DNA from: Dipylidium caninum
Taxonomy: Eukaryota > Platyhelminthes > Cestoda > Cyclophyllidea > Dipylidiidae
NCBI GenBank assembly: GCA_017562135.1
Contig: QEYB01001436.1
Span: forward strand, 248,001 to 312,000
Direction of reading: 5' to 3'
Length of the DNA stretch: 64,000 bases
Shown here: piece after piece, positions 1 through 20,968 of the stretch
Numbering within the stretch: the first letter of the stretch is position 1
Layout of the letters: the number at the start of each line of letters is the position of its first letter
Program-made: the position numbers and the translations under genes
The notes under the pieces: model-generated
The model's input: the letters and a program-made list of their open reading frames with translations, nothing else
Databases searched by the model: none
What the model was told of the DNA's origin: nothing

Positions 1-3000
1 TCCACATGGCACCGCCCTCTCTCCTTCGAGCCTCCTGCCGGCCGTTTGTTTGCACTATGGCATTGAAGGTCCACCCACCGAGGGCGTGGAAGACGTAGGC
101 GAAGAACTGCAGGGCGAAGGAGACGTTCACGCATGCCTGCCGCATCGCCCGCATCATAAAGGCGAGGCTCTGCAGGAGACGCTGGATGTTAGGCTCCTGG
201 CTGGTGGAGGAGGAGAACACGTTGGCGTCCTCGGTGGCGAGAAGCGGTTTGTCGTCCAAATGCAGATCGTCTTGTTGGTCGTAGTCGCCAGGGAAGAGGA
301 TGCTCGGCGCTAGATGCTTCACGAGGTCGAGGAAACTCTGAAGCAACTGGTGAAAGGCCGACTCGATGCAGTTGGTAAAGAGGTGACCGGACGCGGTCAT
401 GGACTCGGTACAGTCGACGTCGTTACGGAGGAAATTGAGGAGCTCACTGGAGTTGGCCAGCCAGAAGAGAAGGTAGCTGAAGGTTGTGCGCGTGGACGAT
501 CCTGTTCGCGAGTCGGTCTGGCGACAGGTTTGGATGTACTTGGGAGGTACAAACGGACGGAAGCGGTTTACTCGCAAGGCTCACGGGCCGGAAAGCAACA
601 GTACTCTGAGCTTAACGGCCTGGAATCCCTTTGGAGGGGTGTTCAACCCAAGGCCACTTCTCCTCCACACCTGACACACTTCAAAAAAGGCGTCCTGGCA
701 CGTCTCGGTGATGCCACGTGGTCCCTCACCAGCCCCGCTTCCCCAAAAAGGAGTCCTGACGTGATGCACTACTTTCTGGTGTGTCGCCGAGGAAATTTTT
801 TGCCCTCTCCCCCTCTGCCCCATCATCGGGCGTCTCTCACGAATAAAATTGGACGAAATGAGGATGTCCTTCGGCCTCGAAGGTGGTCGAAGGGCAGACG
901 CCCGAGTCTCCCTTTGTGCTTCGCATTGGAGGCGCCCCCCGTGACGCGCCTGCCCAGATCCTTAAGCCGAGACGGAAAATCCGCGGAGAACGAACTCTTG
1001 CAGGTCACAGCGGTGGGATCACGTGACGTCGTCGAAAAAGTGCGCCCACAGCGATGCCTGAAGGAGGCCCCGGGACGCAGACACAAAACCTGCGGGCGTG
1101 TTCCTTTAAGGAGGCTAACCTGGAACATTTGGCTGCCGATGTGGTTGAAAAGGCCGCTCAAGTAGTGCTCCCTCTGTTCGTACGTCATTTGAGCCACATT
1201 CCAGCGGCGGTGGCACCCACGGACGAGGCCGTAGAGGAGGAAGGAGGGCGTGAGGACGAAGATGGGTGGTTGGGAGCTGCTTCTGGTGTTGCCGGCAGTG
1301 GCCGTGGTGGCCTGGAAGGCGAGGCCGGCGGCCAATCTGAGCACTGAGTCTACGGCGTCGCAGGCAGTCTCGTGGAGCGAGGCCGCGTAGTCGTCGGTGG
1401 TGGCGGTGGCGGCGGACGGGGACAGACGCAGGTCGACCCAGATGGGCAGGCGGTTGGGGAAGAGGTGGTCCGTGTTCGCGTAGGTCGGTTGGTTCTGCGG
1501 ATGGTTCACACATTAGCGGGCTTAACCATCGCCTCGTAGGGCTCTTCTGTAGTCGGAGACCTCGCAAAAACCCACATTGAGCTTACCAAAATCGGCCGGG
1601 GCGAACAACCCTCCCCGGCTGTATTCACTTCCCCCGGAGGTCAGTGAGTCTGCGGATTACAGACCGCCACTCGTTGATGTTCACCCCGTCTCCAACATCG
1701 ACCACTTCAACCCTATCTGGTTTGAGCACCAGTCGGATGTTTGACGCACTTGTGGAACGCTGTGCGCCCCCAACCAATCACAGGCGAGCGCCGTGTGACC
1801 TTCAAGGAAGCACCTCAACCGCCCGGTTTCCTCGCACCAACTTACCGAGGGATGTCGACTTCGGTATTGCTTTTCGCGACCGCGGCCCGCGTAGTCGCCC
1901 TGGAAGGTAAGATCGGGCATCGAGCCCTTGGAAATATGCGGTTGAGTTGACTTGGTCTTCTCCAGCGACGCACCCTGCTCGAGGAATTTGAGGAAAAGGG
2001 AGAGGCCCAATTGCAGGATGCAACCGTGACGCAGGGCGTTGGCCGCACGACCTTTCGACCGTCCAAGTAGACCGCAGTGGGTCCCGGCGGTCGAGTTGAC
2101 ACATCCAGAGCCGGCGAGATGAGCACCGAGGCGCCTGCGCCTGCCCCATTCCCGCCATCGGCTGCCGACGAGGCTGGGAGGAGGGTGCAGTGCACTGGAC
2201 GGATGTCAGGGAATCGGTTCTGAACAGGAAACGAGGTTAACCACCGTGGCGAGAGCGGACCTCCCCGCTTTCGTGTCGACTCCTCCAACTCACCGCACTG
2301 AGGAGGATGTTCGGCGGCGGACCGACCGCAGTGGCCACCGAGCCGACCTTAATCGGGCTGCCGGATTTCCGGCCGTCGCCCTCGTGCTGCACGAGGCCGG
2401 TCAAATTGAAGCGCAAAACCTTCCCGGGCTTAGGTGTCCCGTTGGGATTAACTTCGACCAGCTGCGGAGTCGGTGTCTTCACTGAAATATTCACGTAGTC
2501 CTGCTGCTCGTGGGGCCGCTGGGTCAGGTGGAATTCGGTCCGAATTCGCGGAAATTGCGCCTGAACTGCCCGCACGATGTGGAGCGGCCTCTCCTCGAGA
2601 CGCAGGAAGCGACGCGGTCGAACACCTTGGCTAAAGACGTGGCAAAGGGCGCCAAATTAGCGTCGATGCTCCAGATGGCTAGTCTGCAGGGCAAAACTTA
2701 CGGGAGACCCTCCTTCTTCGGTGGAATGCTGACCTGCTCCAGGCAGTACGACTCCACGTTGATAAGGCGTCCGTAGAAGGCGAGGAGGCGCCGGATTATC
2801 TGCTCCGCTGTCTCAAAGGTTGTGCATTTAAGCGTTTTACTGGGGTCGGGCAGATTGACGGATTGCAGGAAGACCGTCAGCGAGCCGGCTGCAAAGAGAG
2901 GACAGAGTCTGCTGTTACTCGGTCATGGTCCGTCTCGGACAAACCGCGAGGGCGGCCGAATGACTCGACCCGCACAGAAGTTGGGATTAGCTCGGCCGAG

Positions 3001-6000
3001 GGGGGAAAGGGGACAAAAAAAGGACTCGGTGGGGAGAGGACAATCAGTGCCGCGCGCAGGACTCGAAGTTATTTGATGGACCTGTGGCCGTGGCGAGTTG
3101 GAGACTCCCCTGCGTGTCAGCGCTTCTGGCCTGTTGGGAGTGATGGACGCTTCCCACTGGGGCGGACGCTGATTCCCGACTTCGGAGAGGGGCAGGGCTC
3201 TTTTGTGGGCCAATTAGCGCCGCCAGATGAGCCGATGGGAGACTCTCACGAGGGGTTCAGGTTGCTCCCCGATACCCGTTTCCACGTCGAGCTCCTCCTC
3301 CGCGGAGGCCAAGAGGAGCAGAGGAGGCGAGTGGACGGCAATCGAAGTAACTTGACAAAGCTAACACGACAAAATGCTCCCCAGTCCCCTCAAGCGAACG
3401 AGCTTCGGGGGCGCTCGAAGTGCCTCAGGAGGTGGGAGGTGAGTCCCCGCGGCTTCACACTCGTCCTGTCAGCTCACTGAGGCCCATTTGCACTTTTCCC
3501 CATCACAACTAACCATGCGAGTCCACGGAGTCCCGAGCCGCGGCCACGAGGCCTCCCGCTTCGTCGAGGACATTCGGCAACGAGGCTGTTCGCATGACAG
3601 TCTGATCGTCGTCCGACAAGCCTGTCGACTTCCGTTTCTTCTTGTCGCCACCCGCGGTCTTGAGCGACTTGGCCTTCTTCTTCTTCTGCGCAGTCCCCGA
3701 CGACGCCTTGGTCCGCTTGTCGTTGGGTATGGCGAAGACCAGCTCGTCCGTGCTGGTGGCGAGAGGCTCGTTGTTGCGTGCCAACGCTTCCATGGAGGGG
3801 ACCTCGGTCATCAGGTTGCCTGCGCTGCGCCATTTCGCCAGGTTGAGGCTGCTGCTGCTGCCGCTGGTGCTGGCCGGAAGAGGCGGTGGAGGCGGCGGGG
3901 GCGAGAGGCCCTGAAATGGCACCCCGCGGGGGGTTAGCACTCGCAAGACCGTCGACGACCCTCGGGGAGGCGGCTCGAACGCAGGACCTCGATGGAAGGG
4001 GTTCCCTTCCCTTCCCTTCTCAAAGGAAGCAGAGTCATTCGAGGACGGCGCAATCTGGAATCGTCTGGTTTCCACAAGGCGGTTTATTTTTCTACCTTTT
4101 TTAAAATTTAGATGAGGCACGACGGAGGCCGCTGAGGCTGGGAGTCCAACCGCCGAGGAAATCGCGGCCAACTGGTGCTTCCACGCGTGCGCAAGTTGAA
4201 CAGACGGTCTGTTTAGCCCGAATCTCCTCCGCCCTCGCCACCCGCTGCAACCGGCCCGTCCGCAGTCGGTCGACCACGGACGCCATGTCGGTGCTTTCGT
4301 CCCCTCGGTCGAAATCGCCGTTCCGCGAGTCTTTCGACGTGCGTAAATCGCAGCACGAAACCAACCAGAATTCCCTTTTTTCCGGATAATTTTCCTTGTC
4401 GGGAGACCGTGCTCCACGCTGCTGCCGGTACCCAGCACACCAAGCACCGAAAGTAGCTCCTGGCGGATTTGTTCTACTCCCCAAGTTCCACTTTATTTCT
4501 GTCCCGGGTGGGGCTTATCTGCCGCACCTCTGTCTAAAAAACGGCTAATTGGCTCGCCTTCTCCGGCGAAATTAGCACTTAGCGGAGCGGCGCGCGGCGA
4601 GGCGAGGCGGGGTTGAGCCGCCCCGCCAAACGAAAGCGGACCAAATGGACCAGAGCGGAGAGCAAACTGAGTGATGTTAGCGGAAACGGCCGAAAGCCCC
4701 AACTACTTCCGGACCGGAGGTGGAAGCCGCGCCTGGGCCCAACCGGCCGGAAAGGCGACACGTTGGACCGCCAAAAGCCTTCCGGCGACGCGAGGCTGCT
4801 CCGCTGGGCAGCCGACTGAAGTGGTTCCACGCCAGACGCCAACAAGTCCATCGGAGACCACGAATGAGCATTTCGGGTTGGAGACTCCCGTGGGCTTTTT
4901 TTTCGTGCGACACGCGAAATGCTCACACGTCAGGCGGTGACACGTTGCGCAGAGAAAATGCGTGAGTTGAGGCCAAACACGCAAACAATTGCACTCGTGG
5001 TAAAGGCCACCAGCACTTGCATAATCCGGGGAGACACGCAGAGAGGGGCTTAAAACAGTCTGTGCCCAGTCGGCGCATTTAAACAAGGCCTCCGTGACTG
5101 TCACACATGCGTGACACCAGCGCCTCATCGGCCACGGTGGACAGAGGGGCGGCGAGTGGGGCGCAGCGGCGCGTGAGGCGTTACGAGGTGTTGGTGTCAA
5201 ATTACCGCGAGCGCGGAACACCCCGCGGCGCCGGGCGGGAGTTGGCTTCTCGCCGGCTGTTGCATGGACTCTACGTGCGTAGATGTGGGGGCCATGAAAA
5301 GTGTGAACTGCCTGTGGGAGGTTGGCATAGTAACGGGTCGTTAACTACGGAACGTGTCTTTTTTCCGCAGCCCGTGGGCGCCTTCGCACTGGCACGGTCT
5401 CTCTCTCTCTCCGCGCGCCGATATGCAGATTCGCGGGGAGGCGCGAGCTCGACTTCATAACTGCCTCCTCGGCGGTTGATTATGCAGGCTGTTCAAGGGT
5501 GCAGGCAGCAGATGTCAGGGCAGGAAAGGTCTACTTAGAAAGTACGCTCAAAGAACAGAGGCGGAAAAAAATCTGTTGGGCATAAGTCGCCGTCAAATTC
5601 GAAATTCCGCCCCTCTCCGAGCAACCAATGAGAGACGAGAACGCGCGTCCCCTTGTCTCTCATTGGCCTAAAAAATCGGAATAGTCCGAACTGTCCACGA
5701 GTAGTTGAATTTCTCCTCTCAATCTTATTTCTTTCTTGTATTTGATAACCGGCAACGTGCTTTCAACGGCCCGCTTGAAGATAAAGCGGCCAGACGACTA
5801 GTGTGTCCACTTGGGTGGATAAACAGCTCTTATGGACGCGAAGTAATTTGTTCACGTGGGAGTCTCGTGTCGCCCACCCAAGCGAGTATTTGAGCAACTG
5901 ATTAACTAAAGTAGTCAATGGTGAGCCTTTTAAACAAAGGAAAAAATTATTAACCATTATTAGTGTGATGTAGAACCTCCTAGCCAACGCTCTGGAGGCG

Positions 6001-8667
6001 TTTGACGCCTTCACTGTGCGTTGACTTGGTACTTTTACCAGTGGGGTTCAAAGTTTTTCGTTTGGACATTTTTTCCGAGCAGGAAACCAAGTGACTAACA
6101 ACGTCGGTGCTTATCACTGGCATGACAACTGCCTGGCTTCCGACAGGTCTGCGTCATTCGGGCATCTCGCATAATTATATGCGAATCACTCAACCCGACA
6201 TATGCACAAACGCCTCCACGAGGCGCCACGTTGTCCAGGTGTCGCGGACCGTGCGGACAAACAGCGTCGCCGACGCGACAGTCCCGGTGGGTTGAGCGCC
6301 CCCGGAGAGGATCGAGCTAACGCTCCCCATCCGCCTCGACGGAGGATGGCACACGGTTAGGTGGCGGTAGAGGGGAAAAGTGGCACTGGGCGCGTGTTGT
6401 GCCACGGAGTTGAGGGTGAAGGCTGTGGCAAGGGACAGGCGGACGACGTGGCTACTGAAGCTCTTCTCGCGCACCGAACCAGCTTCCCGTTGCGTTTAAT
6501 TGTACTTTTTTGTATCTTAGAGCAGTACGTGGTAGCAGATTGCTCCACGACCCACGAGGTGGGAGGGCAGACCTAGTGGCGAAGACAACGCGTTCAGCCA
6601 GCTTGCATCCTCCGCGCAAGAACCGGATTCCAATTCCACCGATTCAATTGTTCCAATGGAACGTCTGCTTCCGCTCCCAAGGAGTCTGCACAGTCGAGCG
6701 AGCATCAGCGCAATCTCGTCTATTCAACCTTCAACTCGAACCCAGCCAAACCATCAACTGTCGGGTTGCATCAAAATCGTTCTCTCCGCAATGAAACTCT
6801 GGCTTCTTGGGCATATTTTTGTCTTGTTCTCGGCACCTTTAACTGCCGCCAGTCCACAAAACGCGTGACTAGTGTGCGATGGTGTGAGAATTGGTGCTAC
6901 GGTGAGACGAGAGACGTCGAGAGATTAAAATTCCACCTTCACACACAAACAAAATCGTGTGAATTGATGCTCTAATTTATGCGCCTGCATCCACATTTGC
7001 TCGCACTACCCATCCGACCTCTCGACCTCGTCGACGTCCCCTTCAGGCCGCTGGAGCGGCGACAACCTCTGTCCAACGCCACCGCGAAGGCTTGGCAAAG
7101 AAGCCTCAACTTGTCAGGCCAGGTGAACGCAGACCTCCGGCCGGCCAACTCACATGAGCGTCTTGGCTCACGTGCGCGTAAGGTGGAGGAAGAGGGAAAC
7201 GCACCATTGTAATTGGCCAAACATGGGGCGACGCCTCATTATGCATGCCTCTGTACGCCTCCAAGACACATAATGGCCATGCACCTACCCCGCTCACCGT
7301 CTAACTCCTGACTCACGGCGACCATGTCGTCCGACTCTCTGCATTTGTGCTTGTCTGGCTGCCAACACTCGGCGAGGTGGTCTCTGAACATGCGATGACG
7401 GCGTTCTCTTCTTACAGTCGTGTTGTCCTCATCTTCGAAGATGATTTAGATGGAGGAGAGGGAACGCCCACAGTTAACTAATCGGCAATGGATCGAGGGA
7501 GATAAACGGAGAAAATCGCGGGGCTGCTTACGGTGCCTCTAGGTAAACACTTTGAGAAAGCCTCTTTGAGACTGACGCAAAAGCCTTGTCTCCGATGCCC
7601 ATATGTGCGAGTGTGAGAAATGACCCGAAAAGGTATTGGTGCGGAGGCAATATCGCCTCGATTCCCACGAAGGAGGTGAAGAAGAAGTGATCAAAGATGA
7701 CCTGAGGTGTGGCGTCAACGCCGACGAGAACCAACAGGGGGGCGGACTCACGGCGCAAACTTACCTTAGTGTTGAATTTTGATTCGTCACGCAGGATAAA
7801 TCGGCCTTCGCGTTGGTTGGATCTCCAGTTGATTTGATTTACTAGTGGGCGTTCTTCTGCACCCAGGCGTCGTTCTATTAAGTTTTGAAGAATGGAATTA
7901 AGAAATGGCACAATTTTTAACGAGTTAGAAAAAGTTGCGTAGCCTTGTTAACAAATTTGTTAAGATTCTGAGGCCAAGCAAGAGACATGCTAAAGTGGCC
8001 AAATGGGAGAGACGAGCGGAAATGAGTAAAGCTTTTACGTAAGTGGAACTCTTTAGAGTTCTTAAAATTAACACGGTAGGTAAAGTCAAAACATTTGACG
8101 AAGGAACGCACCTCCAGTGGAAGGGTGATATTCATAAATGGCGTAGCGACCGGATTTAAGAAGTCGTAGGTCGGGATGAAATTTTTCCACCAGGACGTTG
8201 ACCAAGTGGCGGGCGGTAGCTTGACTCGAAATACGGACGCACTTTGAGTGATATTTTTCGTTTGGACCGTGAAAATAGAAACGTACTACTCCAAAAAATT
8301 CACGGTTCTAAAAGTATGCAATGAGAACAACAAAAAAGGCTAATTATAAAGTTAGCCCCCATTCATAATTGAGGAATAATAAATACTAGGATATATTATG
8401 TGGCTTTAGAGGGGTTAACAGCTCAATAACAAGACAAAGACCACCAGCAAGAGTTGACGGTAGATATATTGAGGAAATTGGCATGTCAGGGCTAGTAAAT
8501 TTCTGAAAAGATGGAAGTGATATCAGGTAAAATATTCGATAATCGCCAATATAGCCAGGTGTTCCACTAGCAGATTAAGTATCACTGACCTCATTGGGCT
8601 CCGAAATACGAAATAATTCCAGGACGTTGCGGTTCCACTCTTCGATTTTTGCTGATAGTCCGTACAT
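1..8667 (-). CDS. AFDN: afadin/canoe homologue (cell-junction scaffold), 5' part; 3' end lies off the left edge
   Basis: Afadin links nectins and Rap/Ras signalling to actin at adherens junctions. Inferred exons (minus strand): 8667-8590, 8307-8112, 7874-7765, 3910-3514, 2888-2702, 2630-2294, 2219-1846, 1494-1120, and 517 to the window edge, about 857 residues visible. Seen in order: RA1 (about residues 10-125, with RRL..EERPLV and REGRFIL), a Lys-rich linker ending in an RTASLPN motif (residues 129-260), RA2 (about 260-370), an FHA domain (about 430-530, DIRPVHC and YLDGRK), and a DIL domain from about 600 (FVLTPSFLLY, FWLANSSELLNFL). All exon phases agree except exon 7, which is one base short inside the FHA domain. 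The PDZ domain expected next is outside the window. The start at 8667 (MYGLSAKIEEWN) matches the family N-terminus; an upstream coding exon cannot be excluded. The 3.85-kb intron 3911-7764 shows no other gene. Confidence 0.9.
5625..5666. repeat. perfect 12-bp inverted repeat carrying CCAAT/ATTGG boxes
   Basis: Arms CCAATGAGAGAC (5625-5636) and GTCTCTCATTGG (5655-5666) are exact reverse complements around an 18-nt spacer rich in CG. It lies in the large third intron of the afadin gene. Two opposed CCAAT boxes are typical of NF-Y-type promoter or enhancer sites; a regulatory role is an inference. Confidence 0.6.
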
Positions 8668-10733
8668 CACCATATACCGGTTGGGTACGTACTTCAGAAT
8701 GGTACCAACGCAGATATATGGGAAGGTAGCGGCTTAAAACGATAAGGTCAAATGTTAAAAGTATGTGTTGTACACTGTCTGGCCCCTGCATCTCAGTCTG
8801 GAATGTTTATTTAAATTTGCGTTCTAAATAATTTTCGTACATGGCCTTAATTTCGTAAAATGTCTATGAATGGTTCTTAATAAAAAGACGAATATCTGTT
8901 CTCGCCCGTAGTTTTCTGATGAATGTAGACATCATCTTACCGTATAATTGAGCGTTCAATCAAGTTTAAAATTATATTTTTTCGGTTTATTTACCGCTCC
9001 CATTTCATGATTTCTGAAATCATAAGCTGAAATCAATAATTAGCCCATGTCGTTCAAGAATTCCATCTAATAATTTCTTATGCCCTCCTCTTGCCATGGT
9101 GTCTAGAATTCCTTGGTATATTTTGCACTAGAAGGAAAAGACTTGCGCAGCTTCCAGACTTAATTTCGTTTACAAAATTTCGTCTCGAGAAAGCATTCAA
9201 CCAACCCTGTGGGAAAAGTTAGGGGCCAAATGTGCAACCGCGTGATTACTCTTTTAGAGGGATGAAATCTCCTTCATACAGCCACAAATAGTATTACTTT
9301 ACTCTTAATGTGTTCCTCTACGCATGCTCTGCGTGAGACGTAAATCGATCACTTGAATTCTCATATGGTAGTATATTTGAATTATAAACAGATTTCTTTT
9401 TAAATCCGCCTTTGTGATGTGTTTTATCATTTTGTTCACTTGAAAAGGCAGTCGACATTGCCAACCAACTACATACAAGTGCACCAACCGAAGTCTGTAA
9501 GAGGACATTTCAGCGTTTCGTGCATTTCATTCAATTACTTTGAAAGAAGAATGTGTAATAGGCGCTTTGTTTTCCATTAGTAGCCTGGTTTGAACGAAAT
9601 AACTGCTATATGCTGATGCTTGGCTGTAACCACCTAACTAATGTCTACGGCATTTGGAAAGGCACAAAGGCACACAAGTGGTTATGTGGGTCTTTTGTGC
9701 CGACAATAGTGGATCGGTTGTTTTATTGTCAAGATGACGGGGAACTCAGCTTGTGTCAGGGGTAAAAAAGAAATACGAGCACGGGGCGTCCGTTGGACGC
9801 CATTCTTTTCGACACCAAGGGAATAAATTATTCTTGTTGCATGATTCGCCGGACCAGAAAAATTGTTAGAGAGACTTGCCGTGCCGTAGTGAAAGCCGCT
9901 GATGTCGAGTCGGATGAGAGTAGGAAACTGGGCTAACAAACTGGTATTCGATTGCCCATGATTATCTCGACCTGCGACTGAACAATCACCAAATCCCCAC
10001 TTTCTGAGTAGATTATTTGACGATCGCGGAAGAAGAAGTGGTCGAGAAGGCAGCCCAGATCCGCCTGGTGTTAATCAACCCTTCATAAGAAAGTCACAGC
10101 CTCGTTCTGGCTGAGAAGCCAGAGAAAAACTCAGCATCTTAAGCGTGGGCCAGAGGAATGCCTTGGCATTCATTCAGTTCTCGAAGGCGTTCAGCGCCCA
10201 CCACGCGAAGGCCATACGAGACTAGACCAACAGGCTCTTTACTATTTGATGATGAGGCGGTGCTGCTGCGCTTCGCCACGTGTTTCGCCCTCACTAGGGG
10301 GCGTGCTGATGTGTTTGGCTGGCCACAGCGTCAGCATTTCAACGCACTCACGGCAGGTGGGCTGACTTGTCGTCCACCCCTGCCTCCGAAAAAAAATTCA
10401 CGAATCTGCGTGACATCGGCGCCAAGCTCCTGCTGCCTCGTGGTATTGCAGGGTCGAGCTCGTCGCTCGAGGACTTAGTCAGAAGGCGATAAACAGTCTC
10501 CTCCGACTCTACGTTTGTTGTCTCAAGCCCGTCCAATTGCCTCCATCACCACCCGCCTCTACCCAGCCAATAACACGAGTCGGAAGGTTGGGAAAAGTGT
10601 GCTGAACATCTAATTGGAGCCGATTTCACATCGGGAAAACAATTCTGCACACTTCAGTGGATCAAAGACTAAAACCCCTTTTTTGTGACTAGGTCGAGGC
10701 CAAGTTTATTCTGCTCTTGGAATCGCGGCAGGC

Positions 10734-10756
10734 GATTGGCTGACGAGCAGCCAATC
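10734..10756. promoter_or_regulatory. palindromic ATTGG/CCAAT pair, 9-bp arms
   Basis: GATTGGCTG and CAGCCAATC are exact reverse complements with a 5-nt spacer, so two CCAAT boxes face each other. The site is about 2.1 kb upstream of the afadin start codon in a GC-rich stretch, a plausible promoter position. Function is inferred from the known NF-Y recognition sequence only. Confidence 0.4.
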
Positions 10757-11916
10757 AGCTGCCGAATGGCCGTTTTACGATCTCATCGCGCCTGGCTAAA
10801 AGCGGTCTTCTTCATTAAGAAGCCGAAAAGTCGCTCCCTACAATGGCGAAGAGATTATCCACTCCTCACTGATGGAACGGATGAAGGGGGGGTGGCGATA
10901 ATGGGCTGTGTCGCCTCTGTCAAAGCCTATCAACATCACCAACATCAGCAGTATGTACCGGCCGAGACTGTCAAGGTCATAGTCCGTCAGTGCAGGCAAG
11001 AGCCTGTGTACCGCAAATTCGGCTTCGCCCGAGTGTCGGGAGGGACGTGATTACAGCCTCCACTCTACCAATAAACATGGGCTATTTCCATTTGCGACTC
11101 CGTTGATTACGAGTTTGCCGAAGGCGGGGGGTGCGACGTTTCGGTGCCGCGGTCTGCAGAAGGCCCCAGCGGGCGTCTGAACGGCTCTCTGACACACGAC
11201 TGTGGACCGCCTAGTGGCTAAAAGGCGGCGCCGGTTGAGGCACAAATCCTCGTCCGAAGCGGCACTGCAGGCTGCCATCGACTCTGCAGTCGACGTCGTT
11301 AGTCGCCGTGTCCGTGTTGGGGTTGAAGCGTCTAGTCTGAAGGCGACACAAAGACTCTCGGCCGAGGCAGTCAAGTGAGGTCGACAGCCGCGGCGGAGGG
11401 CGCTTGGCGGCCGCCTTCCCCAGCGCAGTCCAAACAGAAGTCCTGTGTCGTGGGCTACCTTCCGACGGCAGTCGGCGGACAGCCACGTCCGACGATCGCA
11501 GCAGCCGTCGTGGCCGCCACCCGAGGCTGCGCTCGGTGCGGTCGGACCGCGCGGGCGAACTTTTAAACGGTCCGCCGCCAGGCGTGAGCTACGCGGGATG
11601 CACACGCCACGTCGTCCCACGTGGAAGTGGCGCGGTAGAAGTAGTATTTGGGACGGCGTGGGCGCAGATCAATTAATGTCACCAGGTTGCGCCAATCGCC
11701 TCTCGCGGAAATGCGTGTCCAACACAAATTGGAGCCTTTTTTATCCCCACATCCTTCCCCGCCCTTTGCGCCGGCACCCGCGCTGCGGCATGCTGGCTGA
11801 GTCCCCGCCGGACGCCTTGAAAGGCGCCGATTCCTTCGAATCAGTTCGTTCTCTTGGGGGGCAGAGGTCTCCGACGAACAGCCAGGGGATGCACAGCCTC
11901 CGCCCGCCGAACGGGT

Positions 11917-11957
11917 GAAGAAGAGGAGGAGGAGGAAGAAGAAGAAGAAGAAGAAGG
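11917..11957. repeat. (GGA/GAA)n purine trinucleotide repeat
   Basis: About 40 nt of GAAGAGGAGG-type triplets ending in repeated GAA. It creates an artificial poly-Glu frame on the plus strand and poly-Ser on the minus strand, neither of which looks like a gene. Confidence 0.85.
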
Positions 11958-12091
11958 GTTAAATGGGCCCTGGGGGAGTAGGATATGTTTGCCACCATGC
12001 ATCAACGCTTGTATAATCATTATCAGCATCATCATCCACACCCGCTCGCGACTGGAGGCAGAAGGGGCTGCCGCGTCAAACTTAAAGGCCA

Positions 12092-12097
12092 TTTATT
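12092..12097 (-). terminator. polyadenylation signal of the malic enzyme gene
   Basis: TTTATT on the plus strand reads AATAAA on the minus strand, about 120 nt beyond the malic enzyme stop codon. Confidence 0.5.
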
Positions 12098-12215
12098 GTC
12101 AGCTATAGCGGAAAGCATAAGCTACGAAAGCGTGTGGAATCGCCGAAGCAGTGACTAAAGAGAAAGTGGAAATATTCGAGTCGCACAGGAGATCCGATGA
12201 ACTCGTGGGGCCAAT

Positions 12216-20968
<8,753 letters not shown>

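Larger units (their letters stand above)
8668..12215. other. intergenic interval between afadin (5' side) and malic enzyme (3' side)
   Basis: No open frame here shows recognisable domains or acceptable splice context. The 8.7-10 kb part is AT-rich; 10.2-12.0 kb is GC-rich with arginine/alanine-rich accidental frames. It should hold the afadin promoter and 5' UTR and the malic enzyme 3' UTR. An opposed CCAAT palindrome is at 10734-10756 and a purine triplet repeat at 11917-11957. Confidence 0.6.

Noticed and set aside
11051..11620. 189-codon minus-strand open frame in the afadin/malic enzyme gap
   Set aside because: Arg/Ser/Ala-rich composition from GC-rich DNA, overlapping frames of similar length on the other strand, and no domain or splice context.
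11854..12108. Plus-strand frame with a poly-Glu run
   Set aside because: Produced entirely by the GAA/GGA repeat at 11917-11957.
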